This document shows, one piece after another, positions 34,176 through 46,433 of a DNA stretch of 64,000 bases. Made by a program: the position numbers and the translations under genes. Each line of letters begins with the position of its first letter. The stretch's first letter is position 1. Source of the stretch: Drechslerella dactyloides. Taxonomy: Eukaryota > Ascomycota > Orbiliomycetes > Orbiliales > Orbiliaceae. The stretch is from the NCBI GenBank assembly GCA_020064725.1, contig JAGTWJ010000017.1, positions 3,038,001-3,102,000 of the forward strand. Direction: 5' to 3'. The notes under the pieces are model-generated. The model was not told the origin of the DNA and did no database searches. It saw nothing but the letters and a program-made list of their open reading frames with translations.

Positions 34176-35314
34176 TTACTCCGCTGGCACGTCCGCGATA
34201 AGCGCGTTCCTCTTCTCCTGCACACGCTGCTGTCTCCGCTCTCTGGCAGCCTTGGTCTTGGCTCGTTTGGCGTCCATCTCCTCCTTGATCTGGCGTTCGC
34301 GCGCCTTCTCCGCCTTTGCCTTGTGGATCTGTCCAGTGATAACCATCAGCCACAAACTCTCCCCATATATGACACACCTCCAATATCAAATATACACCCT
34401 CGAATATATATATATACCGTATGTAGGGAGCGGTATGGAGGAGAAGAAGAGACTTACGTGCTCGACGAGCGCCCGCTTGTGCTTGAAGGTGTTACCCTTG
34501 CTCAAATGATACAGCTCATGGTACAGATGCTTGTCAATCTTGCCCGCAGCCCGATACTTGACCAGCAGGCGGCGCAGGACGCGCAAACGGCGCATCCAGA
34601 GGACCTGCGACGGCATGCGCGCGTCCTTGGTACCCTTGCGCTTACCGAAGCCCATGTGGCGGCCCTTGCGGCGGGCGGCGGCCAGGTCGCGGGTCCGGCT
34701 GCGGCTGTGCATTGTCACCGGCTTCTTGATGATGAGGCCGTCGGCGACGAGCTTGCGGACCGTCTGGCCTGCATGACGAAATACATACGGTCAGCGGGGT
34801 GGTATAAAGGATGTAGTGGAAGGGGAGGAGGACGTACGGGAGTTGGCGTTGCTGATTTCGCTCATCTCGTTGGGGTCGAGCCAGATCTTGCGCTTGCCGC
34901 AGCCCATCACGGACGCGGCGAGGCGCTTCTGGGTCTTCAGATCAACCCTGTAACAGTTCCGTTAGCCGTCTGCGTGCAACAGCATCTACCGCATCGGTCC
35001 GTCGTCTCCGGTGGTGGTGGTGGCGGTAGTGGTGAGAGATATCGAGTTATCATGGTGGCATGCGTCCGTCGTTCGAGAACAGCATCAAGCCACCGCGTCG
35101 TATCGTCTCGATTGGACGTCGACATTCCGATAAATCCGGCCCAGCCAGAGACGAGGCTGTCCCTCTCGTCGAAAAAAGCCGTACATCGTCGAATATCGTC
35201 TGTCTTCCACCACTATCGATCGAATCCCACCACCACTACCACAACGACCACCGCTACACCGTCGACGAGGAAGAAGCAGAAACGAACAACGACAATGGCA
35301 GTAAAGGCTTACAT
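34176..35314 (-). CDS. rpl19: 60S ribosomal protein eL19
   Basis: Large-subunit protein with the long C-terminal helix that bridges to the small subunit. Exons: 35313-35314, 34838-34947, 34458-34768 and 34176-34328; 191 residues, the normal length. The start codon is split: AT ends the first exon, followed by a GTAAGC donor, and G begins the next exon after TTACAG. This gives MVDLKTQKRLAASVMGCGKR, the family start. Also typical are KIWLDPNEMSEISNANSRQT, MHSRSRTRDLAAARRKGRHM and GKRKGTKDARMPSQVLWMRR. The C-terminal exon is a basic helix rich in Ala, Lys, Arg and Glu. Intron 1 is about 365 nt, far longer than other introns in this window, as is common for ribosomal protein genes. Confidence 0.95.
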
Positions 35315-36648
35315 TGTATCTGTATCTATACCGTTAGCAGCAAAAACGTATGTCGTGTCGTCGGAGGTCTCGTCGTCGTCGTCGTCGTCGAGGGTGATGA
35401 TGAGGAGAAGGGTCGGGTAGCAGGCAGCACAAGCACAAACGAGGGCTAGCAAACCACACAACCACACAATTTTCTCGAGCAAACAGGCCACAACCACAGC
35501 AATTCCGCTGCCTCTACCGTCCCGATATACCGCAATGACTCTAACGGACCCAAAGCGGCCTCGAACTAGCACCTCTAACGAAGCTAATCGAGCCCGGTCA
35601 GCCAATCAGCAGCCAGGATGCCAGCACCGCCAGCAATTTCAGCCAGGCAGCAGAGGTGCTGTGCGATGGGACTGTCTTTTAGGGCATGCCAAGCTCTCCA
35701 AAAATGGTAAATGCAATTGTGACAAACAAAACAACTCGCTGCGTTGCGATGAATCAGAGTGACTTTTGCCAACGTCATCTTCCCGGAAACAACCGCAGGT
35801 GCAGTTTACATCACGACACCGGATGCACTCCAGGAACCAACCGTACTACTATTGTATCGTATCATACTATCATATCATATCGTAATCCATTCTTAGCCTA
35901 TATGCACCCGGTCCATCCCTCCATCCATCCATTTTCAATCCATCCGTTGTCCACCATTTCAAGGAAATTCGTGACGTAACATCGATTCCACATATTCCTC
36001 CACCCCGAGCCAGACCAAAAGACAGCTACATGAACCACGCAAGCTAAAACTCAAATGCACGCACGCAATCAATCGTAAGATCATCAAAATCACAGAAACC
36101 CACTCGCTATGCGCTCAGTAACGTAACAAACACACAATGTAGAAAAAACCGACCAACCCAATTTTTGTCAGCAGAGATGTCGCTAATATAAATGTTCCGG
36201 GTATCCTATGTAGATATCGTATGTATTGGACTCGAGGGCCGCCGTCGCCACGTTCCCCCCTTGAATACACACACACCCTCGTGGCGGGGCCAATCCATCG
36301 TGCCATCTTTGTCCGTTGCTTTCCTTGATCGATTGTCATTCGTGAACAGAAATAAGCTTTAAATCTCCCAGCCGCAGCCGTAACGTCGTGTCGTAAAACA
36401 GGTAGATGATCTTTTTGTTGAAAAATGGTAATAGCAAAATGACAAGCAGATGCCAGTGCACACGCATGCTCGCTCGCTAGCTCGCTCGTATCATAACGCA
36501 ACAGAGGTAATATCATTTTGTCTTTTTTTTTTAATTGCTTTGCTTCTTGTTTTGGTCGTAAATGCAAATTCAACAGGCAATCGAATGAACCGTAATGCGT
36601 AAATTTTTAAGGGATTCGTCATTGTTGTCATATTGTAGCAGCGAATGC
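35315..36648. other. Intergenic, promoter of eL19 on left
   Basis: Holds the 5' UTR and promoter of the eL19 gene and the 3' flank of the RING-ZZ gene. A GTC/TCG triplet run lies at about 35370-35391. No other gene supported. Confidence 0.5.
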
Positions 36649-38395
36649 TTAAGGATGCGAGTTGGGCAGCGCGCGTCGAACGTAGTGGGTTGGATTCTGC
36701 GGGTCCGGCATCTGCACTTGCACCAGCTTCTGCAGCGGGTGATGCGCGAGACACTTGGCCAAGCCGTCTGCCCCACGCGTGCTGTACAGGTTCAAGCAGG
36801 CCGTGTGACAGTCCCAGTCGGCACCATGGCACGCCCGGCAATGAAAGTACGGCGTTGACGGCGCAATCGGCTGCGAGCACAGGTCGCAACGGGTGGTGAC
36901 CGCCACGGGAGCCGGCTGGACGAGCTCGCCGGCGAGGGAGCGCTGGGAAAGGGCCAGGCTGTTGCGGTTGGCGGCGAGGCCGCAGGAGCGCAGAATGTCC
37001 GGGTTGACGCTGAAGGCGACGAGGTCGTGGTTGCAGCATGTGGCGTTATTGACGCACTCTGGGCAGTACTTGTACGTACCGGTACGCGTTGTGCAGTTCT
37101 ACAACAAAACATTAGCTTACCATCACGGAATTGTCCAAAAGGTGCGAACATTGATAGAGGGGAGGGGAACGTACATTGCAGGACCAGAACATATCGTTGC
37201 AGTTCTTGCGGCAGGAGGCGGTATCGCAAAAGATGCCCTGCTCCATCTCGTGCTTGTCGACGTTGTAGCGACGCTCGATCAGCTCGTGGTGGCCGCGGCA
37301 CTGCTTGCCGCCCAGAAAGCACTCCTGGCACAGATTGTAGTTGTCGTTCCGGCAGATGCTGCAGTGGTAGTGAACGAGCGACTGGATGTTCGGCTTCCTG
37401 CAGACGTCGCAGTTGACCTGCACGGTTGGGGTCGGAACGCTCCCCATGAGCCCGCTGCCGCTGCCGATGATGCTGCCGCTGGTGGTGGCGATACCGGTGG
37501 GGATGGGCATGCTGGCCGGCAGCATTGTCGGCCGACGGGAGCCGGAGGTGCTGGAGGTGACGCCCGAGGAGCTGCCCGTGTGCACGCTCAGGCTGGAGGT
37601 GGGCGAGGCGATGCCGCCGCCGGGGGTGGCGCGTGGGATCAAGTCCATCAAGCTCGCGCTGATGGCAGCGTAATACTGCTCTTCGTTCTCGTCGACATCG
37701 TCAACCCAGCCGTTCCACCAGCCGTCGCCGGCGCGGCGGTTGGACAGGCTGGAGAGGCTGCGGTTGCGGGAGCTGGTGCCGCCGGCGTGCTGGTGGTGGT
37801 CGCGTTCGGCAATGATCCTGTCGCCGGGACTGTAGATCTTCGCGAGGCGGGTGATCTCCTCCTTGTCGCGGGCGTGCTGGGGGTTGTGCTTGAGGAAGAG
37901 CTCGGTGATGGCGGCGAGATGGGTGGAGGGCCGGATGGCGCGGACGGACTGGCGGCAGGTGGGGCAGCCCTTGGAGACCGGGTACGCGGGCGAGAGGGAG
38001 GAGCCGGCGGGCGAGGAGGAGGAGGAGAACCACTCTTTCGCGCAGGCGCCGCAGTAGGAGTGCAGGCAGTCGAGCAGCGTGACGGGGTGCAGCAGGATGG
38101 AGGTGCAGATCTAGAATCGGGGACCCGTCAGCGAGCGTTCGCGTCAGACGACATGATATCATCCCGTATCACGTATGCAAAGCGTCTACGTAGACACGCG
38201 AAGAAGAGGAATGCACACGACGACAGAGGAATGCACACGCACCGAACAGGTCAATTCCTTCTCGAGGTCGGCGGAGACGGCGTCCGGGCGGTCGGCCGGC
38301 TTGGGCGGCGGCGGACTGGCCAGCGGCGGCGGGTGGGCGTAGGAGAAGTAAGGCACGCGGCCGTAGATGCCCTTGGCCTTCGCCCGCGGGTCCAT
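36649..38395 (-). CDS. RING and ZZ zinc-finger protein, probable E3 ligase
   Basis: Probable RING-type ubiquitin ligase. Three exons: 38243-38395, 37175-38110 and 36649-37098; 512 residues. The RING has Cys50, Cys53, Cys66, His68, Cys71, Cys74, then CPTC: a complete C3HC4 set; the first intron falls between Cys50 and Cys53. A disordered Ser/Gly/Pro section follows. A ZZ-type finger comes next (NCDVCRKPNIQSLVHYHCSI, NYNLCQECF, HHELIERRY). Then come further Cys pairs (YKYCPEC) and a second ZZ-like module near the C terminus (RCDLCSQPIAPSTPYFHCRA, DCHTACLNL). Fungal proteins of this build are often labelled CHFR-like, but I see no FHA domain here. ZZ modules bind peptide N-termini or histone tails; the target is unknown. 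Divergent from pga2. Confidence 0.88.
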
Positions 38396-39090
38396 TTCGG
38401 TGGTGGTGCTCTCGCTGAGCTCAGCCGGGACAGCTCAGCGGGCGGGCTTGGCTGGCTGGCTGAAAGAAAGCGAGGGAGCCCTGGCAGGCAGGCAGGCAGC
38501 TGGCAGGCAGGGCAGGCAGGGCAGGCGGGACGAAGCCGGAGAGAATTGGCGGCGAGACTGGCGATAGCTTCCTGCCGGCGAGGTTCACGGGCGATGGAGG
38601 AGGAAGGAAGGAGGAGGAGAAGATGGCAGGCCGGCCGTCGATGGGCGAGACAAAGGGCGGCGAGGAGGAAGGCAGGAAAGGCGGAAGGTTGGCCGCCCGC
38701 CTGCGAAACTGACACCTGCAGCCAGCCAAGCTGAGCTAGCCAGCTCGAGCTCCCATCCACCGCATCACCACTCCACTCCATCACCACCACCATCGCCAAC
38801 ATCACCACCTGCTCGTGCGCTCGAGCGAACCACGGCTCGCTCCCGCCTGCTCGTCGAGGACGCTGACGTGGTGGCTGGAAAGGATCCGTTTCAGACGCAC
38901 GCCCGCCCGCCCAATCGCCGCCGTCCGTCGCATCGCGCATCGCCTCCACCGAATAAAATATAAACCTCGCCCCGACTCTTCCACCTCCTTCGTCCAATTC
39001 TCCACCGCGTCCCACTCACCGCCCATACGAGAAGCGTTTTCACGAGAACCGCATACACGAGAACCGCCAGCACACGATCTGTAAACAAAA
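38396..39090. promoter_or_regulatory. Divergent promoter with GGCA repeats
   Basis: About 700 nt between the starts of the RING-ZZ gene (-) and pga2 (+). An imperfect GGCA repeat lies at about 38481-38530. Polypurine tracts flank it. It probably drives both genes. Confidence 0.4.
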
Positions 39091-39531
39091 ATGGCGGACG
39101 ACAGCCCCCCCTCGCCGCTGGCCCCCATCACCCGCGCCTTCAACCACGCCCTCAACAACCTCTCCGCCACCCTCTCCTCCGCCTCAACCACAGACTACAT
39201 CCGCCTCACCGCCATCATCGGCGGCTACCTCCTCATCAGACCCTACCTGCAGAAGCTCGGTGCCCGCGCCCAGGAACGCGACCACGAACGCACCGTCGAC
39301 GCAACCGAGGAGTCCTCCATGGCCGCAACGGGCGTCAAGGCCCGCGTCGTCGCCGGTGAAGACGACAGCAGCGACGACGACGACAGCGACGGCGAAGGTT
39401 GGGGTCGCAAGAGGCGGCTGCAGCAGCGGGCGCAGCGTGCCGCGCGCCGGAGGGAGGTCGAGGAGCGGACGGCCGGCGGCGGCTTTGACGACGACGAGGA
39501 CAAGGATATCGAAGAGTACCTGCAAACTTAA
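39091..39531 (+). CDS. pga2: Pga2-like protein trafficking factor
   Basis: Small ER/nuclear-envelope membrane protein. In yeast, Pga2 is needed for processing of Gas1 and alkaline phosphatase, that is, for secretory traffic. Single exon, 146 residues, AAAATGG start context. The segment TTDYIRLTAIIGGYLLIRPY (about residues 33-52) is the family's single membrane segment with its typical RPYLQKLGA end. An acidic run (DDSSDDDDSD), a basic stretch (KRRLQQRAQRAARRR) and an acidic tail (DDDEDKDIEEYL) follow, as in other fungal members. Its neighbour on the other side of the divergent promoter is the RING-ZZ gene. Confidence 0.85.
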   Translation: MADDSPPSPLAPITRAFNHALNNLSATLSSASTTDYIRLTAIIGGYLLIRPYLQKLGARAQERDHERTVDATEESSMAATGVKARVVAGEDDSSDDDDSDGEGWGRKRRLQQRAQRAARRREVEERTAGGGFDDDEDKDIEEYLQT

Positions 39532-40092
39532 TACCATATACTTATCTAAGTATATATATACTCAATTCGCTCGTTCGCTCGTATTTCTTGGTCTCGTTCA
39601 CTCGGTCGTTCGGTTCTTGCATTTGGTCGGATAGCTGTCGTTCGGTTGGCGGGGCGGTTGGGCGGGCATATGTTGCTTCATTCACTCATACCGGTATATA
39701 TAGACGGATGCACGCATGGGAGGATTCACGTTCTGGACATTGTACATACATAGTAATGCTCACGAAACTCACGAAACGGCGTCCTATCATCAAATCCATA
39801 GACGGAGCCTGCAAAGGATAGCGCAGCTAGAAGAATACGGCATCATTTCGATCCATCTCGTTCCACGACTTCAAGGATACGTATATAACCAAGTACCCAG
39901 CAACCGATCAATAGAAATTACCCACAAGAAGAATAGTAGAGTTCACAGGATGGAACGAAAAGCAGAGCGGTTGGTGAATTCCGGCCATACTATATAAGTA
40001 TCGGCCGACCAGCATCAAACAGAGAAGACTGCAATCACAACGTTTTCATCACAACAATTCAATCAATCACTACCCCGCCGCCTCCGCATATA
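39532..40092. other. Convergent intergenic
   Basis: 3' flanks of pga2 and fimbrin. AT-rich with TATATA runs near 39553. No gene seen. Confidence 0.6.
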
Positions 40093-42380
40093 TCAGCCCC
40101 GCGAGTGCTCCTGCACCGCCATCAAGCTTCCGATAAACGTCGTGATCAGCCGCTGCCGCAGCGCCACAATATCCTCCGGCAACAGCCTGCATTTCACCCC
40201 ACGCATTAGCACATACTCCCTCACAAACATAACAAATGGACAAAAGAACCCACCAGATGGTTGCGCCCATCTTGCGCGCGATCGAAATGCTCAACTTCGC
40301 GTTCAAATACGCGTCATCGTCCGTCCGTCCCGGCGTCACCAACTCGTAGTCCACATAGTTGCCTACATTTCAATCCTCACGTCAGCCCGCCGTCCCATCA
40401 CTCACACCACCGCGTGCAATAACAAGGATGACATTGGAAAACACCGCGTATAAGTAAGAGAAAGGGGAAGACTCACTCTTCATCCCGTTCAGCACGTCCA
40501 GCAGGAAAATGCCCGTCGCCAACGCCGGGTCCTTGAAGCTGCGAATGCTGCTGCTCTTCCCGCCCGCCCGCACCGTGTCGTTCGCCCACCGGATCATGTC
40601 CGAGTCGCTCAGCTCGCGCTTCCCCTTACTCTTCGCCAGCCCGTCCAGCGTCCGCAAAATGTCCCGCCGCATCAGCTGCCACACGAGCCCCAGCGTCAGC
40701 GTGCGCTGCCCGTCCGTGATGTCCGCGCCCTGGATCCCGACCAGCGAGAAGCCATTCTGCTTGCCGATTTCCACCGCGTGGTTCGTGTTCTCGACGGCCC
40801 TGAACCGCGTGAGCTCATTCCCGGAGGCTGGGCGCTTGTTCACAAACCGCCAGTTGACCGAACCGGGGATGATCTTGTCGTACGCTTGCAGGATGATCGT
40901 GCCGTCCGCCAGGTCGTCGAACAGCGAGTTGACCGTCGGTGTCACGTCGAGCGAGTTGAGCCAGAGCGTGAACACCCGCGCCTCGCGCTCACCCTCCGCG
41001 TCAAAGTCGTCGATTTCAACCTTCTCCTCCTCCGTCAGCGGGTCCAGGCACGGGTGCGTGTTGAACAGATGCGCGACGAAAGCAAGGTTGAGCTTCGGAT
41101 TGCCCGCAACCAGCGACTTGGCCGTCAGGAACTTGCGGCAGTCGAGCTTGTCCGCGTTCTCGAGCACCTGCTCCGCGCGCTGGAGCACGTCGCGCGTCTG
41201 CAGCGGCGCCCGCGAGCACAGGTCCGGCGCGAGCTGGTTGAGAAGCACCGTGTAGTTTTCCGCGTCCTTGACGTCGCTGGAGAAATTGCCCACGCGGCGG
41301 GGCCAGTTGGCCGCCTTGAGATGGTAGTTGAACCAGCGGAGCAGGATCTGCTCGGGCGGCAGCCGGAGGAACTGCTCGAGCGTCTCGTCCTCCTCGAGCA
41401 GCCGGTACAGTTCCGGATGGAGTCTGATGTCAATCTTGGACAGGAGACCGCGTCGGATGATCTGCCAGATGAGCCCGAGGATGAGATGCTCGCGCACCTC
41501 GATGATGTCGCCCGCGCCAATGTTCACGACCGAGCACCCGATCGCCTTGGCCGAGTTGATCACGATGTTATTGTTCTCCGTCATGTGGAACGCGTTCAGC
41601 GCCTTGCGCTTCGGCCGGTTGAGCACCCGCTCGTCAATCGTGTCCGGCACGCTGTCGTTGATCAGCTTGGCCAGCACAAGACCGTCTACGAACCGTCGCA
41701 TCAGCACTTCACCCCATCGAATGTGAATACGGAGTGCATCTCACCCTTGCACTGGTCAAACATCTCAAACGTGTCCGTCGGGAACGGCAGCCGGTCGCCA
41801 ATGTCCGCATCGCCCGCCAACGCAGCGTTGATGTGCCGCGTGAATTCCGTCCGCTCGTCCTCGTTGATCGTGTGCTGCGACGTCGACGTCGACCCGCCCA
41901 TCCGGATCTGGCCCGGCTTCTTCCCCGGCGACGGCGGCGCGGGGACGCCCGCGGCAGAGCTGGCCCGGCTCCTCACGACGCCCGCGGGGATGGCGGACGG
42001 CATGCCGCCGCCCGGTGCATTCGAAATGCGCAGTTTAGACACAAGCTGCACGTAAATTCAACCCATCAGTTAGCAAAAGCGTACCCCGCTGCGATAGCTG
42101 TACTCTACAAGACAGCAGGTATGCGGATGGGGCGGATGAGGCTTACGTCGACGAAATCGTCCAGTTCGACGCGCCGCGAGCTGTCCAGCTCGACCTCCTT
42201 GAGGGTCGCGCGGACGACATCGTACTGCTGGCGCTCCAGCTGCTGGACGGCCTTGATGGCGGTGCCTTCGTCCAGGTAGCCCTTGTCGTCGGCGTCGAGC
42301 TTCTGGAACTCCGCCACGAGCCCGAGGATCTCGTGCTGCGGCAGCTGCGGGTATTTCTTCGAGAGTTTGAGGACGTTCAT
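40093..42380 (-). CDS. Fimbrin (actin-bundling protein, Sac6 type)
   Basis: Cross-links actin filaments in endocytic patches, the hyphal subapical collar and rings. Exons: 42147-42380, 41745-42045, 40477-41685, 40254-40362 and 40093-40186; 648 residues, the family's normal length, with all phases matching. An N-terminal EF-hand-like loop is at residues 29-40 (DADDKGYLDEGT). Four calponin-homology domains in two tandem actin-binding units follow, with landmarks DGLVLAKLINDSVPDTIDER, HLILGLIWQIIRRGLL, FTLWLNSLDV, TLTLGLVWQLMRR and YVDYELVTPGRTDDDAYLNA. The linker between EF-hand and first CH domain is Pro/Ser/Ala-rich. Intron 2 (about 59 nt, 41686-41744) must be removed to join DQCK with DGLVLAKL. 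It ends LMAVQEHSRG. Confidence 0.95.
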
Positions 42381-43432
42381 CGTGGCCGTCGACGGTACAC
42401 GGTACAAGTCTGTGGGTGATGATGATGATGGTGAGTGGGGTGGAGGGGGTGTGATGTAGATGATGTCGATAGCTGAGCTGCGGTGGTGGTGGTGGGAATC
42501 GCGGGGCTGTTTTCGTGTTGTCAGCAGCACTGTCAAATTTCCCGCAGCCTCGTACGTCAATTCCTGCTTTCGATCCACCAGAACATTCGATCGAGCTGGA
42601 AACTCTAAACCGCCATCGATGGCCCATCACGAGAATTTATACTATACTCCCATCGCAGCATACATGCACGTTCGACTCCAGCTGCGGTCATCGGTAGGCA
42701 GCCGCGAAGCCCACGTAAGAGCCGCCTTGACGACGCAGCTTGCCGTTTGACGGGCTGATACCTTGCCGGCCACTGCCGTTTGCCTCACAGCTTGCGTACC
42801 ACCGCCAGCTGCCTGCCCGCCTGTCCAACGTGCGAATAGCGGACGCCCGGTGCGCAACCGTGATCCAGGCTATTCGCTCTCATATGCAGTCGCATCCATT
42901 ACGCGCCAGCGTGAGCTCCGCAGCATCCTAATATACCACATACGCGCACTCCCGTTGCTCTAGTCCGTGGAAAGGCAGCCCCTTGTGCCCCGCAGCGGGA
43001 CCGACTAAGTTAACTGAGACCCCTCCGTGGCCAAAGAAACCGCAGTTACACAACGGCCACCCGTTTGAATGGAGAGGTGGACAAAGGCATACGTAAGGCC
43101 GTTCTTGGCTCTTCCCACCGAAAATTTCTATATACTTAGTACCCGTCTGTCTGTCTGTCTGTCCGTCTGTCAGCCCTTCTGTCCAACATCGGACAGACCG
43201 TGCAGCTCTCCCCTCTCGATATGGAAAGCAAGCATGACTGCATGCGCATTCGAAAAGTGCATACAGCGCATCAAAAGCTTGCAGCAGCAAACAATACAAG
43301 ACCAACAGTGCAATCAACGAGGCTGTACATACACCACACATGCACACGTAGACCACTCATGTGGCTGAAGCACCTTCAATCTCTTTTCGTCCCCGGCGGG
43401 GGCAAAAACAAGAAATCCCCTCTAGTATAAAA

Positions 43433-43459
43433 GGGAAGGGAAGGGAAGGGAAGGGAAGA
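43433..43459 (+). repeat. GGGAA simple repeat
   Basis: Five to six tandem GGGAA units ending in GGGAAGAGGG. Purine-only strand; possible hotspot for slippage. Confidence 0.8.
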
Positions 43460-45445
43460 GGGTGAGCTTGTACGTATACGGCCCATTGCTGAATTCAGCA
43501 GAGCCGCATACAGACACATGTGCATTGCATATGCAGTTGCGCCGAAACGGCAACTTATCACAATGATCCAATTCAAGGCGTTGCAGTAATCACGTCGGGT
43601 TTTCAATACACGATAAAATCATGCATGTTGATATCCTACGGCCATTCAACGGTAGGACGTGAATATGTTTATCAGAGGTGGTCCGCTACGCAGGGACCTA
43701 TGAGTAGTGCAGTGGCGTACGGTGATACGTTTGCGCCACGCTGCATGCGGCCGTTGAAACTGGCCTGTGCGTACATACATGCACCTTACATACACCTTAC
43801 ATACATGAACATGCGTCCACCCACTCGCGCGGTAGATACAACATGTCAAAGGACTTCTCCGACGTTGATTCGATACCCGGATCCAGATAATCAAATCCTA
43901 TCACTGTCACATGCGCATGTGCATACACTCTAACGAGCTCGCATGTCTCAGGAAATTACACAACATGCTGTTTCCTCCTCCCTCTTATCGACCTACCTAC
44001 CCCGCTACCGAACGCAGCAGCTCAAGCTGCCTCTTTGATCCCTGAAACGCCCGCCGGGTCCCAGCTGAAACATCGACGGACGGCGTTTACTCGATCCAGC
44101 AGCCTGCTGGAACATAACATAACACGGCTCGGGCGAGAGTACTCGAGTGAGAAGAGAGAGAAAAAACGCAACAGAGAAGCTAGTAGACGTTAGCTCGGTC
44201 GACGGGGTCGAAAATCTCATAAACATTGTATTCGGACATCTGTACTGAAATGCCTACCCAAGCTGTCACGTAGTGTACTCACTTGATCACTCTACTGGAA
44301 ACAGATGTTATCCTCTCTCGAATATATACACGCATTAGGCAAACCGAATTCACGAAGAGGTATTTATTCCCAGAACGTATTATACCCCGAATTGCGAAAA
44401 ACCAAAAAGTAATATTACAAGACGTACTTTGTATATATCACTCGATCGAATGTATACCGCGCGGTAGCCCCGCGGTCCATGGGGTACGTACCTTAACACC
44501 CCGCGACGTGAATCCAGTAAATACACCGCATCAGGAAGGAGAGCCAACAATTGCGACGATATACAATATACGTACTTTGTATATACACAACGGTATTATA
44601 AGCCGTATTATGATAACACGCCCAGGCCGCTAGCTAGCTCGCTCGTAACCGTATACGCGGGAACACATGTATACCACCACTACTATCATAACATATCAAC
44701 CAGACAATATAATATACGTGCACGTGGAACCGATCGTTTATTATACAAGCAGCTGAATCCAACGCGTCGGCGACAGCGAGCCGTCGCAAATGTAAAGCAA
44801 TAAGATCATATAATTATCGATTACGGATACCGTAAACATACCGAGGAGCATCGGATACACTGACTGTAAACACAGCATGTGCAGGTGTATGTACGGCGGA
44901 ACAGGCGCCTAGACTAGGTAGCCGTCTGTCAAGCAGCTAGCACCACACCATGTACCAGCCTTGGCCCTGTTAGAATAAAAAAAAAAAAAAAAACCTGGAC
45001 ATATCAATCGACGCAGGGCCGGCCGTGTGCGCACGCGGGACCGCATATGTATATGCATGCGGGAGGTAATTGGAGACGCCCCGCGATATACATATACATA
45101 TCTGCATGACACAAAGTATATGTACCGTTTCGCACCAATCACAACCTGCTACATACATACAAAGTCCATACTCATTCACCTAGTTATCGATCACCAGCAC
45201 GACGGGTACATGCATGGCTGGACGTTAGATATCAAATTTGAATCAAGCTGGCACGCGTTCGTCGCAGCTGTATCAATTTTTATCAATCTAGAATACCTCG
45301 CTCTCGATCGAGCATACATACGTACATACATGTATACATCTACATCTCGGCCGGCCAGCCACGGTTAGCTCCGACCTTGCCGGGCTCGATCGATCGATCA
45401 TTCCAAAGAAGAGAGATAACGGTAGCAATGTCAAAGTAGGGATAA

Positions 45446-45519
<74 letters not shown>
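45446..45519 (+). repeat. TAG trinucleotide microsatellite
   Basis: About 24 perfect TAG units. Read in other frames it encodes artificial poly-Thr, poly-Leu or poly-Tyr runs. Uninterrupted, so probably length-variable between strains. Confidence 0.9.
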
Positions 45520-46433
45520 ATGATAATAATGGGCCCATTATAACAGCTATACCAAGACGCACAAAGCGAACAAGTCCAGGCGCTCGAGCAAAGCAGCAGT
45601 TGAAGTGCGATTGACCGATTGCTCCAGGCTGAAAGTATGCGGGAAAGGAGACCAAAATAAAAGACAAAATAAAAAATAGAATGAGAATAAAAACCGAAGA
45701 AGAAAGAAACAAAAGAGAAGCTTCCAACCAACCAGTCACGTCACCAAGAAGGATATGAAAGGAGAATGGAGAAGAAAAGAGAAATAGAGAAAAGTTGAAG
45801 GAAGAAAAAAAAAGTAAGTATACGAACGGAGATAGAGAAGAACAAACGGAAGTGCAAAAGTAAAGAAGAAAAACAAACAAGTTGTTTAGCTGGAGAGAGG
45901 AAACTTGAGCAAGCAGCTACCGGAAAAGGGAAACAAAGGAAGTTACATTGTCGAGAGAGAAGGAGAAGCACGGAGACAAAAGAGACGGAAAGGAAAGCCA
46001 TGAGAAAAGTTGCGCCGCATAAGAGATCTGTAGTAGATAAGTAGAGCTTCGTTGGTTGTTGCTTAGTTCAACCGAAATATCAAACAAGTTTAATAGTGTC
46101 TCAGCACTAGTAGGCTCACATCCGTTAAGTATGGCATAAAGTGCTTCGGGAGATCGAAGTATTTTAGTTTGGGGTTGGTGCTGCTGGGTTGGGGGAGACG
46201 CTGGGGACAGCGTGTGCGCGTTTGCGCGTGGTGGGTGTTTGTGTACTGCATGGCCGGCATCGAGATAAGGGGTGGTGAGTGGGCGTGGGTGAAATGGGCG
46301 AGTGAGTGAGTGAATGGGTTTTCCGGCCGTCTCTCGTATTCGTGGCTGGGGGCGGCGGCGTGGCTGGCCAGCCGGTTGGGCTTTCCAGAGCGTCCCCGAG
46401 CGAAATGGGGGATGGATTGTACATGTTTATAAT

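Larger units (their letters stand above)
42381..46433. other. 4-kb intergenic region with simple repeats
   Basis: Between the start of fimbrin and the 3' end of the Ras gene (both minus). No gene supported. It contains CTGT repeats (about 43145-43176), GGGAA repeats (43433-43459), a poly(A) tract (44977-44993) and a TAG triplet repeat (about 45446-45519), followed by a purine-rich stretch to about 46000. Long frames here are products of the repeats. Confidence 0.55.

Noticed and set aside
34323..35420. 365-codon plus-strand open frame
   Set aside because: Lies opposite eL19 exons and introns; composition reflects the reverse of the ribosomal protein and simple repeats.
36893..38734. 613-codon plus-strand open frame, Ala/Gly/Val-rich
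   Set aside because: Antisense shadow of the RING-ZZ gene; that gene has zinc fingers and consistent introns, whereas this frame has no domain.
40778..42055. 425-codon plus-strand open frame
   Set aside because: Antisense to fimbrin in a high-GC, codon-biased region; the fimbrin domains are unambiguous.
43140..43180. Short tandem CTGT units considered as CRISPR-like repeat
   Set aside because: Four-base simple repeat without spacers, in a eukaryotic genome.
45288..45880. Minus-strand frames with poly-Thr or poly-Leu runs
   Set aside because: Created by reading through the TAG microsatellite and purine-rich flank.
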